The translations under genes and the position numbers were made by a program. 64,000 nt of DNA from Lotus japonicus (Eukaryota; Streptophyta; Magnoliopsida; Fabales; Fabaceae): positions 21,327,304 through 21,391,303 of the forward strand of contig NC_080046.1 in assembly GCF_012489685.1 (NCBI RefSeq), read 5' to 3'. The notes beneath the pieces are model-generated. The model saw only the letters and a program-made list of their open reading frames with translations, made no database searches and was not told where the DNA came from. The first letter of the stretch is position 1; each line of letters starts with the position of its first letter. Of the stretch, positions 45,236 through 58,111 are shown one piece after another.

Positions 45236-46320
45236 TTTAACACCCCGATTTTTCAGGGAATTACTTAGTGACCAAAAGCGAAAATAACTATTCTAAAACA
45301 TTACCTTTCATAAAACACAAGTATTTTTTTAATAAAAACTTAAAGATAATTAATCATGCATAAATAAGTCAAATGAAAATATGTACATATAATCGAAGGG
45401 GCCACATTGTTTAAAAGACATGTGGCCCCACAGACTCAAATAAAACGGCGGGTACCAACGTCACACAAAAGGATAGCACGCCACACAAGAAAAAACTTTG
45501 TAAGCAACGCACTTCCCATCATCCCACTCAGGAGATTCCACAGTGAAGAATAATATTGCACTATACCCATCCAAGCCTGCAAAATACAAAATAAGCGAGA
45601 AGACTCTACAATACCAAGCTACCCACGACCACCCACCGACGTCAAAGGTCTACTGTGAAGGCTCTTCCTCCAGATCCTCTAGCCTCTAGCTCCATGTGGT
45701 CAACAAGTCCTGGTCCAACATCCACTATGAAGATGAAACCATTCAGAGGACCCTCCGGGTCGAGATCTACCAATGAAACCGAGAGATTTACATGCTCCCG
45801 ACAAATGACCTCCTCCTCCACAACGATAGGGTGTAGAACGTGATACTGAACATATGAGGGAGGAAGGATCGTCTCTTTCATCTTAGGAGAAGAAGTGACA
45901 ATATCCTTTGAAGCCGAAGAGTAACTAGAAGTCGTGGCAGAACTCGTAACCAACAGATTCGCCTCAAGGACCACAAGAGCCATCCATAGGGAAGGGGCCA
46001 ATGCAGTGTCCTCCACGCACACTTAGTAGAGATGGGTATATCGTAGTCATCAAAGAAAGTATCCTCAATCTGTCTAAAGTATGACAGACAATGGGTATGA
46101 CAACATGCAACAATAGTCCCATGCATCTCTAGAATCGACATCAATCAGCTCAAACTCAGTCGACCCCGATGGCCAGACCGCTCTCCATTGGTCACTCATC
46201 CCGCTCGTCATCCCTTAGGAGAAACATCCAAGAAAACATACACGACCAAGAAGAGAGTGCAAAGGTCAATACTTCTTTTTCCACTAAGTCAACATAGGAC
46301 GTGGGCAAACACAAACAGGC
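45236..46320 (-). repeat. LTR C copy 2, 3' part
   Basis: It begins TTTAACACCCCG (LTR end reversed) and aligns with 31666-32355 and the start of 40307. It is interrupted exactly at 46320 by LARD copy 2, with CAGGC at 46316-46320 pairing with CAAGC at 61644-61648. Confidence 0.75.
45642..46022 (-). CDS. LTR C-resident ORF, function unknown
   Basis: 126 codons on the minus strand, about 400-800 bases before the LTR end. Its central part (YVQYHVLHPIVVEEEVICREH ... DPEGPLNGF) is recognisable, though frameshifted, in LTR C copy 1, where it ends in an acidic run. The position matches the short acidic ORFs of LTR E and LTR D. It may be a leader-encoded peptide of the element or an ORF preserved by chance; I know no family for it. 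Confidence 0.4.
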   Translation of the reverse strand: MCVEDTALAPSLWMALVVLEANLLVTSSATTSSYSSASKDIVTSSPKMKETILPPSYVQYHVLHPIVVEEEVICREHVNLSVSLVDLDPEGPLNGFIFIVDVGPGLVDHMELEARGSGGRAFTVDL

Positions 46321-47564
46321 TGACGAACGCACTGTCACGGGTGCGTGCCAAAGTATTCTGCTTTGAATGCAGTACAAGGTGTTGAACACCAGGATCGATC
46401 TCACAAGGACTCGGTGAAGTATTAATTGATAATAGAGTAAAACAAAGCAATTAAAAAGGGGGTTTGATTTATTTGATTGTAAAGTAACAAACAGAACTTA
46501 AAAGAGATTTAATTCAGGTAAAAGAAAGTGTTAGTCCTCGGATTATAACATTCAAGTGCAACAAACCTTCATCGGTTACAAAAGATTAATTCTTCCTCAT
46601 TGTTTCCCTAATTCGTGAGAGTTGATTAACTAAGCGAAAATCAATTCTCAGTTTCCTAAACTAAGAGATTAAGAAACAGTTACGAACTAACATGAACTAA
46701 GCGAACATGCATCAACTCTTATTTCTAAAACTACGGAATTAAGCAAACCTTAGATCAGAAATAGAGATGAAGAGAATTAATAAAGAAGGAATTTGCATTA
46801 AGAACAGAACCTCAAGTTTGCAAACACGAGAATATTAAAAATCCTAAGACTAACTAGGGAGTTTAGCAACTCATATTAGAAAAAAGGGAAAGATATGAGA
46901 GAGGAGGAGGTGCGGTGGTGTAATGGTGAGGTGGTTTAGTGGTGAGGTCTAACAAAAACCTAAGCTCACTTATTTATTCTAATAAATAAACTTGTTCATC
47001 AAGTAACAATCCTTGTTAGCTAAATCTTTTCTAAATCTTCACAAAATCGGGCCCACATAAAGGAGTAATCTGCTGAACACTCAGGCATTCGCGGGTCCTA
47101 CGAGAAGTCTGAATCTTCAACTGAGGTAAACATGAGAGTTGTAGATCTTTAAGTCAGCTTCGCGGGCCTTCAATCGGATCCTAATTCGGAGTTCTGTAGC
47201 CCACGATATGATCATTTTAGTGCAGACTGTTCCAAACTCGCAGGATTAGCGACAGCAACTTTGAAAGGAAATTCTGATCATGTTAGAAGCTTTTTATCGA
47301 ATTGTGCTAAACATGAAAAGGGATTTGAGTTAGCTTTCCAACGACATATTATTCGCCTTATTTGGATATTTGTAGCTCCAGATTCAACCTGTTCTAGCAA
47401 AACAGTCACAGAAACTAAAAGTGTAGAATTAAGCACTTTTCCATGAATAATCCAAATAAGCACTAATGGTCAAAATATGGCTAAGTCATAAAAATTAAGC
47501 ACAAAAATGTATATAATGAAGCTTAGAATGACACACGTAAAGTGTATCAATTATGCACTTAACA
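46321..47564 (-). repeat. 3' LTR of LARD copy 2
   Basis: 1244 bp; reverse of TGTTAAGTGC...GTTCGTCA. Homologous to the LTRs of copy 1. Confidence 0.9.
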
Positions 47565-49042
47565 AATACCCCCACACTTAACCTTTTGCATTCCTGGGCA
47601 AAACTTAATTTCAAAGAAGAATCAGAAAATCACTTATAACAAGTACTTCCTAAAACATAAAAACTGAGCTCACACTTATCTTTGAGAGGTAGAAATTCAG
47701 ATTTATGAGCAAGAAAACAACCACTTCATTTTCCACAAAGATTAGACAAATTAGATTCCATCACCTACATTCCAAGCCAACAAGAAATTGCAAATTGAAC
47801 TTCAAAGTTGGATGCAAGTGTTATACTCTCTACTCTTAACTGTTTGGGCTTGTGTTTAATCATGCTTAAGCAACTCTCATCATCTCATGAAAACATGCAT
47901 CTATCATAGGCTTGACAAGATTCTAACTCACCTATTAAATTGAACAAATGCATACAAAGATCAAAGGACTTTTGAAGGTTGTAATGAGGCTAAGGTCAAG
48001 GAAGGATTTATGAAAGATATTTAGAGTTAAAACCTTAGGAAAAATAAGAGCAATGGGGAAAAATTCAAATTAAACTTACTCACAACCCCAAGAATTAACA
48101 CATTCTTCATTTTACAACTTCATTTTTTCAACTTCCACTTCCTTTTCTTTCTTTAGTACCTTCCTTCACTTTGTAACTTCTCTTTTTTCTTTCTTTTTCT
48201 TTTTTGACATTTGCATATTTTTCCTTTTTTTTTTCTTTCAACTTCTTTTCCGCTTGCTTACAATTTATCCTCAAGGAAGGCACCTCTTTTGAGCATATTA
48301 GACCATGCATTCAAATAAATCACCCCCGCACTTGTTGAATACTCATTCCCAAGTCAATTCCAAAGCTCTTACATTTCCCAAGGTAAGGTATCATCATTGT
48401 TTTTCACTTAGGCTTGTAATGAGCTACAAAAGAATAGAGATATTAGGCTCAAAGGGGTTAAAACAAAGGTTAAAACATGCAAGGTCAGCTTTTTAGCCCA
48501 ATAGCTTATTGAAAAAGAATGCCTTATCACTTCAATGTATACACATGAACAACAATTTCAGTCAGAATCAAGTCAAGTTCTGCAGTGCATATAAACATGA
48601 GGAAATCACACAAGAAAGAAGAGAATCATGGAAAGACATTACCATTCAAGTGTTTGGTCTAAAATCTCACAAGGTAGTCTCACATGGAAAGCATATAACA
48701 CAATGAATCCAACAAATCAGTTCTCAATGCAAATCATGATGAACTCAAAATGCAAGCAACTTCATCCAAAAAGAGACTTGAAACTTAGCAGAAAAGTGGT
48801 TATATTACTCACAAACTCAGCATCTCTAAAACTCATTGAAAAAGTGTGAACTATTTTATTGAAAACAATAAAAACAAAGCAAATAAATTGAAATTGCAAA
48901 CTATCCTAACTGAGGTTCTACTACTCCTAAATAAGATTCCCACCCCCACACTTAAATCACACATTGTCCACAATGTGAGGCACAAATCATCAAATTAATT
49001 AGACAAGTGTAATAAAAGAGAAAGGTTAGGAAAAACCAGGGA
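47565..49042 (-). other. LARD copy 2 polypurine tract and 3' non-coding region
   Basis: TAAGTGTGGGGGTATT on the minus strand (47580-47565) abuts the LTR. A second identical purine core lies at 48939-48955 with the CATTGT/ACAATG dyad beside it, just after the ORF, as in copy 1. Confidence 0.75.
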
Positions 49043-49571
49043 TCAAGGGAGCTGGCGAGGCATGAGACCTGGTAATGCTCTGAAAATGCTATCACCTGGG
49101 TCCGGTGGAGGCCTTGCATTAAGAGGAAGCTCATAGTCTTGAGGCACAACAGCAACAATCCACAAGTCAGGTGGCTTTGGAGGGATCTCATCTGCAACAA
49201 TCTTAACAAACCCAAACTGTTTTCTAGCACCTTCAGCATGACTCATGACAATGTTCAGTTTGAGTGAAAACGTTTTTCAAGCATGTGTCCAACCTGAAAT
49301 AAGAGTAAATGAAAAATTAGTACATTCCACAATCAACTCTTTGTCTGGAGGTTTCGGTAGAGGTTTCAAAAAGTATTCCTCCATTGAGGTTGGCTCCTTG
49401 CAATCAACGGACTCCCCAATAAGCACGACTTTTTCAAAAATATCTAGATTAATTAAAAGCGGCTTATGTGGAAAAATTGATAATTTAGATCCACGTTCTA
49501 CATCCATCTTTTTAACTTCATCCACTGCAAAACACTTCTTGAAATCATCCAACAACTTATTTTCTTCTTCA
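49043..49571 (-). pseudogene. LARD ORF copy 2, C-terminal part
   Basis: Begins EEENKLLDDFKKCF exactly where the N-terminal part stops on the far side of the Tat element. It runs through KELIVECTNFSF to a TGA where copy 1 has TGG (HAW). A further shift leads to MSHAEGARKQFGF and PPKPPDLWIV, ending LPGLMPRQL. The domain of unknown function is thus conserved between two independently damaged copies. Confidence 0.75.
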
Positions 49572-49576
49572 CCATA

Positions 49577-49935
49577 TGGGCCGGGCGGGTCATCATAAGT
49601 CCACTGACCCGCCCGGTAAGGCCAACACTAAGGTGATTAGGACGTAGACCCCAGCTTGAGGATGTGGGCCCGAGTTGTTTTGTCTTGTTATATTGTACAC
49701 ATGCATTTGTCTTATTCAACATAGGGATTTGGGCCCTATATGTAAGGCCCAAATCCATGAACATTCTAGATAAGGATCATTCCTACTATAAAAAGGGTGT
49801 CTTCACCTTGTACTAGGGATCTTTTTTAACCATTTATGAGATTATTTCCTTATTTACGTATTGCTTACTTCTTTTAGCTCTGCTAGGGTTTTTCAGAGGT
49901 ACTTTGTTACCATTGTTATACCTTAGACAGGAACA
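49577..49935 (+). repeat. 5' LTR of the Tat element
   Basis: 359 bp. A 12-bp perfect stem (CCGGGCGGGTCA / TGACCCGCCCGG) at 49581-49616 sits at its very start. TATA box TATAAAAA at 49787-49794. Followed by TTGGCGCCGTCTGTG, a PBS of the kind common in this lineage. Confidence 0.95.
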
Positions 49936-50015
49936 TTGGCGCCGTCTGTGACTCTTACTCAGTGATTGTTCTTCTGCTGACGTGAGAGGCAGCTTTCTTT
50001 TTCTGTTTTTCTTTG

Positions 50016-53000
50016 ATGGAGACACGTTCTTGTGGTGGGCGAGCACCGCGACGTCGTGGTGGTGGCCGTCACAGTGGAGGCAGAAGCCAGGCACAAGCGC
50101 TTCAGCATGACGTGGAGGATGAGGCTTCCTCCGACGGGGCGTCGGTGGCGGTGCGATCTTACGCCACTACGACGCTGGACAACCCGGATCGGCCGGCTGC
50201 GCCGGTTAGGTCAGAACTAGATCTTAAGGCAAAGCTTCCCACTCCGGAGACGGAGGATCCCCATGTTGAAACGCCGGTGCAAGCTAAGGATCATACACTC
50301 GGAACCTCATCTGCGGAACTCAGGCAGGTGTTGGACACTATTCAGGCGGTTCAACGTCAGAATGAACATTTACAGGCTCAGGTGGAGTACCTTAATCAAA
50401 TGCGCGACTTAAGGCGTGGGCAACGTGTGGATGCTGAGGATGTGGTGGATTTTCAGCCCTTTGCGCCCATAGTCGTAGCAGTTGAGATTCCAGAGCATTT
50501 GCAAACTCTGACTTTGGACATGTATGGGGGGGATACCGACCCAATTGATCATTTATGGTATTTTAATACTAAAATGGTCATTGGAGGGGCGACCGATGCT
50601 GTGAAATGCAGATTGTTGCCTTCAACATTTAAGGGCGTGACCATGACTTGGTTTCTTAAACAGCCTCCATATTCCCTCTCCAACTTCACTGATTTGTCAA
50701 CTAAGTTTCTAACACAATTCTCGGCCAATCAAGCACAAAAGGCGACCCCAGCTGATCTGTTCAATATTCGCCAACATGCGGGCGAGCGTAATAAAACCTA
50801 CATGTCTCGATTTAGTAGAGTTTAAGTGCAGTTAGAGGACGCCAATCCGGATGTGTGTGTGGCGGCCTTCAAAAATGGGCTCAGATGCGGCTCATTGAAC
50901 AAAGATTTAACTAGACGGCCTGCCAAAGATATGATGGATTTGCGTGCACGGGTACAAGAGTTTATCTTGGTTGAACAGGATGAGCAAACTAAAAAGGATA
51001 GGGACGACTGGCGAGCTCAACCGGACGTTTCATCAGAAAAAGGTCGCGCTCCTAAAGACCAACGACCCGCTCAGACACCGCGCCAGCCAAGGCCAGCGCC
51101 CTATCCAGCAGGGAGACAGGGGCCACAAAGTAACACATGGCATCGGAATAGTCAACCCGCTTCGGTGAATCCGGCGGCCCAAGGAGGACATGATCCCGCC
51201 CAAGGTCATCAAACCAAATTGAACGCCCCTCTCAGCACAATACTGCGAGCAGTAGGGCAAACTAATGTGGTTCAATACCCATGGCCACCCAGGCGATCAC
51301 CTGCGAACGTGGACACAACAAAGTGGTGTGAATTCCATAAAGCCATGGGACACAATATAGATAATTGCTGGACTTTGCGCAAGGAGATTGAACGACTGAT
51401 CAAAGCGGGGCATTTGTCCAATTTTGTCTCAGGAGACAATACACAGCTTGACGCAGTCAAAAATACGGGCTGTGATTTGTCAAAGGGAAAGGAGGTAGTT
51501 GAGGAGTTAGGAGTACCCGCCGGGTCTTGCTTGTCAATTGCAGGGGGATTTGGCGGCGGGCGCATATCTAGCAAGGGAAGGAAAAGATATGTTGAGGCAG
51601 TAAACTCGGTTCACCACGCTTACGAGGGGGAATGTTGGCTGAACCATACTCCAATTACTTTCTCGCCAAAGGATTTTGATCATGTGATTCCGCATGATAA
51701 CGATCCAATAGTGGTGACCCTGCGCGTAAATAACTATGTTACCAAGAAAGTTTTTCTAGACCAAGGCAGTTCTGCTAACATCATATATGGTGATGCATTT
51801 GAAAGATTGGGCTTAAAGGAGTCAGACTTAAGGCCATATACGGGGTGTCTAGTGGGATTCACAGGAGATCGAGCCAAGGTCCGAGGCTATGTGGAATTGG
51901 ACACTGCTTTTGGTGAGGGTGAATACGTGAAGAAATTTCAAGTAAAGTATTTGGTTCTTCCGTGTAAGGCGACGTATAATGTGCTTCTAGGGCGTGATAC
52001 TTTGAACAAAATATGTGCGATAATTTCAACCGCCCATTTGACAGTGAAGTATCCAACTTGCAATGGAAAGGTGGGAATTTTGAGGGTGGATCAAGAGGCC
52101 GCCCGAGCCTGTTATGCACAAAGTCTGGAACTTTATGGTAAGAAGGCAGCCAAGGAATCACATCGCGTCACGGAAATTTTTCCACATGAGAATTTCAATT
52201 TGGATCCTCGTGATGATTCGGAGGAGTTAAGACCTCAGCCGGCGGAATAAACCAAATCTGTTTACTTATCTGGACGTGCTTTGAAAATTGGAAGCACCTT
52301 GTCAAAGGAACAAGATGACCGATTGGTCGAACTACTCAAAAACAATTTGGATTTATTCGCATGGACAATTAAGGATGTTCCAGGCATTGATCCCAACGTT
52401 ATATCCCATCACTTGTCAATCCAGCAAGGGGTAAAACCTGTTGTACAAGCTCGTAGGCGGATGGGCGAAGAAAAGGACAAGGCAGTACAAATAGAAACTC
52501 AAAAGTTACTTGAAGGAAAGTTCATTAGAGAAGTTCAATATCCAACATGGTTGGCAAATGTTGTTATGGTGCGAAAGGCTAATGGGAAATGGAGAATGTG
52601 TACAGATTACACAAGTCTAAACAAAGTTTGCCCAAAGGATTCTTATCCACTCCCAAATGTGGACAAGTTGGTAGATGGGGCGTCCGGGAATGAAATGCTC
52701 AGTTTGATGGATGCATATTCCGGATACAACCAAATAATGACGTATCGCCCCGATGAGGAGAAAACGACGTTCATGACAAGTCAGGCGAACTATTGCTACA
52801 AGACGATGCCTTTCGGTTTGAAGAATGCGGGAGCGACCTATCAGCGATTGATGGACAAGGTTTTTGTAAGTCAAGTGGGAAGAAACATGGAAGTATATGT
52901 TGATGACATGATTGTTAAAACTGTTAAAGGGGGCGCCCATCATGAAGACTTGGCTGAGGCATTTGCACAGATCCGGAAATACAATATGAGGTTGAATCCA

Positions 53001-55427
53001 GAAAAATGCTCCTTTGGAATTTTAGGTGGCAAGTTTTTAGGATTCATGGTCACTTCAAGGGGGATCAAGGTTAATCCCGACAAATGCAAAGCTATTGTAA
53101 ACATGAAAAGCCCGTCCAATATTCGCGAATTCCAGAGGTTAACAGGACGGTTGGCGGCCTTATCTCGCTTTTTGCCAAAAGCAGGTGATAGGGCAGCGCC
53201 ATTTTTTGCGTGTTTAAAAAAGAATACAACTTTTCAGTGGACAGGGGCGTGCGAAGAGGCCTTCTAGCAGCTTAAGGAGTTATTGGCTTCACCACCTATG
53301 CTAGCTAAGCCTATGCCTGGGATTCCTTTAATTCTTTACTTGGCGGTCACTGAGGCGGCGGTTAGCACAGTTTTGCTTCAAGAAGAAAACAAGCACTATA
53401 AAATCATATACTTTGTTAGTCACACGCTGCAAGGGGCAGAAGTGCGTTATCAGAAAATAGAAAAGGCGGCTCTAGCAATACTAAAGACGGTCAGGCGACT
53501 TCGGCCATACTTTCAGAGCTTCCAAATAAAGGTCAAGACAGACATTCCCTTGAGGCAAGTTTTGCAAAAGCCTGATTTATCAGGGCGACTGGTTAGTTGG
53601 TCGGTCGAGCTGTTGGAATATGACATTAGCTATGAACCGAGAGGACAAGTCACGATTCAGAGTCTGATTGACTTTGTAGCGGAGTTAACACCCACGGAAG
53701 GTGACAAAGAAAATGCAGAATGGGTACTTTCGGTGGATGGTTCGTCCAATGAATCAGGAAGTGGGACAGGCGTGTCGATCGAAAGCCCGGACAAAATGCT
53801 GATTGAGCAATCACTTAAGTTTGGATTCAAGGCGAGCAATAATCAGTCCGAGTATGAAGTATTAATAGCTGGTTTGAGACTCGCCATTGAATTGGGAGTG
53901 CAAAAACTGTATATAAAGGGCGACTCTCAGTTGGTAGTGAAGCAAGTGCGCGGTGAATAACAAGTGAAGGATCCACAATTGTCCAAATACCTAGAAATTG
54001 TTCAAAGGCTTATGCAAGCGATCGGACATGTAAGGATCGAGCACATACCAAGAAGTCAAAACGAGCGTGCATATGCATTGGCTAAACTAGCAAGCACTGG
54101 GTGACTCGGAAACTACCAAACTGTAATACAAGAAGTCTTGCCCCATCCAAGCACAGACATGGTAGAGTTCAAAGTGGCGAAGGCTATAGGAAATGGGGAA
54201 CCATCTTGGATGGATCCAATCATCGAATTCTTAAGTCAGCAACCACAAGATGAAAGCAAAAACACTAAAGAAAGAAGGCGAGAGGCTAGCTACTACACTT
54301 TGGTGGGTGGACAGCTGTATAGGCGGGGAATTATGTCTCCAATGCTTGAATGCGTGGATACCGCCAAATCTCAAGAGATAATGGATGAGGTTCATGAAGG
54401 AGTATGCTCAAGCCACATTGGGGGGCGGTCTTTGGCCGTAAAAGTCCTTAGGGCGGGATTCTATTGGCCAACCATCAAGAAAGACTGCCTGGAGTACGTG
54501 AAGAAGTGTTCAAAGTGTCAAGTTTTCGCCGATATACACAGGGCACCACCAGAGCAACTCACAACGATGACCGCCCCGTGGCCCTTCGCCATGTGGGGAA
54601 CGAACATTTTGGGACCCTTTACAAAGGCAAAGGCTCAAATGAAGTTCATCGTGGTAGCAGTGGATTATTTCACCAAGTGGATAGAAGCAGAGGTACTCGC
54701 CACAATCACTGCTGCCAAGGTGCGAAACTTCTTGTGGAGGCGTGTTGTGTGCCGTTTTGGAGTCCCAATGGCATTAGTTATGGATAATGGCACTCAATTT
54801 ACCAGCGCACTAACAAGGGACTTCTGTGCTGACCTTGGGATTGACATGCGATTCACTTCGGTTGAACACCCTCAGACGAACGGCCAGGCTGAGGCGGCAA
54901 ACAAGGTCATATTAAACGGATTGAAGAAGAAGCTTGATGAGGCGAAAGGATGGTGGGCGGAGGAGTTGCCCGGTGTTTTGTGGGCGTACAATACCACGGT
55001 CCAAACCAGCACTGGAGAAACGTCGTATAGGCTAACCTATGGTTCAGACGCCATGTTACCCGTGGAGGTAGAAAATCAAAGCTGAAGGGTTGCAAACAGG
55101 AATGAGGAAGAAAACAATGATAAATTAATCGCAAACTTGATCATGCTCCCAGAATTGCAAAAGGAGGCACACTTGCGTACTGAAGCTGGAAAGATAAGGG
55201 TCGCCCGAAAGTACGCAACTAAGGTCGTCCCTCGATAAATGAAGGCAGACTTGGTGTTGCGTGAAAGGACGCTGACTTCAGGAAAGAACAAATTGACACC
55301 CAATTGGGAAGGCCCTTTTAGGGTTAAAGCTGAAGTGGGCGCGGGGGCGTACAAGCTGGAACAGTTGGATGGCGGGGCAGTGCGCCGCACGTGGAACGCC
55401 TCTAGTTTAAGGCAATACTATAGATAA
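50016..55427 (+). pseudogene. Tat polyprotein Gag-PR-RT-RH-aRH-INT
   Basis: One continuous frame from ATG 50016. Gag: LTLDMYGGDTDPIDHLW, then a CEFHKAMGHNIDNC zinc motif (~51330). Protease: FLDQGSSANIIYGDAF. Reverse transcriptase: MCTDYTSLNKVCPKD and the catalytic YVDDMIV near 52900. First RNase H ends ILYLAVTEAAVS ... TDIPLRQ; a second, archaeal-type RNase H (WVLSVDGSSNESGSG, NNQSEYEVLIAGL, GDSQLVVKQV) marks the Tat lineage. Integrase: CSKCQVF, then WGTNILGPF where the family has a catalytic Asp (D to N), VMDNGTQF and NGQAEAANK. Stops: 50823, 52248, 53265, 53958, near 54102 (with a compensated shift), 55083, 55236. Ends TWNASSLRQYY at 55427. It cannot make a functional product. Confidence 0.9.
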
Positions 55428-55988
55428 GAAGAAGCAAGTCGCACTCTTTTTTCCTTGAAAAAGGTTTTTAATGAGGCGACCAATGAAAAGAAGGGGGGAA
55501 ACTCTCATGTACGGGTCTATAAACCCTAATTTTTATTAACAGAAATGAAAAATGTTTTACAGTTTGATATTTGTCACAACTGACAAGATCTAACTCATAA
55601 ACTTCGCTAAACAAATTTCCTATGGCGATGACCTATCATGACAAAAAACTTTCGCAATCAGAAAGTGTCATCACTGAGCAAACATAGCCTTGGCAATTCT
55701 AGTGGCCACTTGAAACCAAGCCCCGTCCGTAAAACGACTAAGGCCAGTAAAATGTGCCTAAGCCTTGGTTATCATACCAAGCATAAAAAAAAGACCGCCA
55801 AATGGCGAGTAAAGTCCCAGCAAACACGCTATAACGAAATTAAAATGATTACGAGCAAAACATGATTGAAAATCAAAAGGGAACAAGCCCCCGAATGTCA
55901 TACGTCATTACAAAATAAAGGGCGGAGCCCGAAATCCAAATGAAAGCAACAAAAAGTCAAGTTACAAACATGGAAAATATTTTTTATC
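55428..55988. other. Tat element spacer between sense and antisense genes
   Basis: Non-coding, about 560 bp, separating the convergent ends of the polyprotein and the antisense gene. A short 75-codon ORF here has no recognisable domain. Confidence 0.5.
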
Positions 55989-58111
55989 CTATACTTGATT
56001 ATCTGCGTTCGCAGTGGGGACAATCTTTTCCACGCCCTCGCCCTGAGTCGTTTCGCACGCAGCAACTTTCTCCCCATCCTCGCCCTCATCCTCATCATCA
56101 GACTCTTGCATAAAAGGAAGGCTGCTCACTTCAGGATCAGGATCGCCTATAAATCTTCCATCCACGATCTTCTTCATGAAACCAAACATAGAAAAATCAA
56201 GTTTCGGATAAAGAATCCGAAGTTGCTCTTTGGCGCCGAGATGACCCAAGACATATTGGCGAGAACTCTTCACTAAAAGTGTCTCGTTAGTTTTTTGCAA
56301 CTCAGCCTTCAGCTTATTAATTTCCTCTCCTTAACAAGATCCTCAGTCGCCCCCTGAAGCTGACGGCGGACGCCGGCCAAAGCATCTTCAGTTTGCTTCT
56401 TGGCAGTATCAGCGCGCTTGGCGGCGGTGTCCGACTCAGTTTTCAACTGAGCATAGGCCACTTTAGCATCCTCAAATTTTTGCTGGGCGCGAACCTTATC
56501 AGATTCAATATTCTTCAAATGAGGAAGGAGACCGGCGGCACAACTGGCAGCGGCGAGCGCTTGGTTCACTGCGAGAGTCACAACAGCTCGAACGCCCTTG
56601 GAGGCCACGTCATGCGGAATTTGAGTGTTAAAATTCCTTTCTATAAAGTTCAAGCCATTAAATTTGGGATCAAAGACGCTATAAAGAGCGCCAGTTTCGC
56701 TCCCAGGTACCGCGTCCCGAGATGATTGAGGGGGAGGGCTGGCGGCTGCTATCAGGTTGGCAAAAGCGCCAGGAGTGTGAATCGGGGATCGGGGGAATGT
56801 TGCTGGAGGACCTCCTGTCTTTTGAAGCCTTGGATAAAGGTATCATTCAATGTTGCTTGCTTGGGGTCACTCTTGGAGGAACCGCTAGGTTTTTGGCGTT
56901 TGGGGTCACGTTCGTCAACCAAGGGTGACTTATTCTTCCTGTCACTCTTCAAATCTTTCTTCTCGTTCTTCCTTTGCCCCTTAGCAGCGTCAACTTGACT
57001 GGCGATTAAGGCTTGCATGCTGTCAGCACTAACGCCGCCTTTGGTTTTTCCCATTTCAGCTGCAAACAAAAAAAAAAAAAAGGGGGGGGGGCTCAAGTTA
57101 GTAAGGGCGATTGAGGAAAGCTCATTACAAGGCATGCATAATGAATCCAGACTTACAAAAAAATCGCGGAAGTTTCTCATCTTTGGCGGCTTGAAGAAGG
57201 TCGGAACAAGAAATTTGCGGGAGGGTAAGGATGTAAAAGGCGACATGTCTCTCCTCCTTAGTCAACGCCTCAAGCACGACAGTGATGTCCCGCCGAGGGT
57301 TCACGGTCCAGTGTAGAGGAAACAAGGGGCGGTCTTTTTGGTCAAGAATGAGGTTTGGAATGTCGGGCGAATGAACGATCTTAAAAAACTTTTTTTGCCA
57401 ATGTTTGAAGTTACTCTTCAAGGGTTTGAAAATGGCCATGTTAGGGCGGGCCGATAAAGGAACAAAAGACACGCAAGAAGGTTTGGCGATGCTAGTCTTA
57501 TAAAAAAAGAAAAATAAAGGGTAAGTGGGGACAACGTTTAGCTGCTCACACAACAACTCAAAGCAACGGATGAAGCCCAAGGCGTTCGGTAGAAGCTGGC
57601 AGGGGGCGATATTTAGGAAAGTAAGCACATCACAAATGAAACTGGAAAAAGGAAGCTTCATGAAAAGCTCAGTAAAAATATACCCATGAAGATAGAACCA
57701 GGCGGGCTCTCCGTTGGCTCCATTAGGCTTAAGGGTTACGACTTCACTGTCATCGCAAGGGGCGACGTTCAGGGATAAGTCGTCATTATGGCCGGTTTCG
57801 GGGTTCGCCCTGGTGAAACCTCGGGCGTTAAGGCGGTTGTTGTTCAGTGCTTGAACACTGTTCCAAACGGAACGAAGGAGGCACTTGTCATCAATACACT
57901 TATCACTAGTGCGCCAACTTTCAGAAGTCGAGGGGTTATCGGTGGAAAGGTGAGAGGTTATAGAGGTCGTTCTTTCTTGGGCGGGCTCCGAGGAAGAGGG
58001 CGAGTTGTGGGACTCAGAATCAGAGTCAACCGTAATAACCTTTTGGTTATTGTCATCATCAGAAACAGGATCAAGAGAAAGAGAAGAACAAGATGGGTCT
58101 TTGGCAGACAT
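55989..58111 (-). pseudogene. antisense gene of the Tat element (putative gypsy-type transposon domain)
   Basis: Starts ATG 58111 with an acidic, serine-rich N-terminus (VDSDSESHNSPSSSEPAQE). About residues 145-215 match the plant 'putative gypsy type transposon' domain (Pfam Transposase_28): LPFSSFICDVLTFL, APCQLLPNALGFIRCFELLCE. A 97-bp intron is likely: donor GTAAGT at 57156, T-rich tract, acceptor TTTGCAG before 57059; it joins in frame to MGKTKGGVSADS and a lysine-rich region. Frameshifts near 56780 and 56325 separate a later alanine- and glutamate-rich coiled coil (ESDTAAKRADTAKKQTED) and an acidic C-terminus ending at 55989. Tat elements are known to carry extra ORFs, some antisense. 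Its role is unknown. Confidence 0.7.

Noticed and set aside
45655..45843. Plus-strand ORF of 62 codons opposite the LTR C frame
   Set aside because: Shadow of the minus-strand frame, which is the one with a counterpart in the second LTR C copy.
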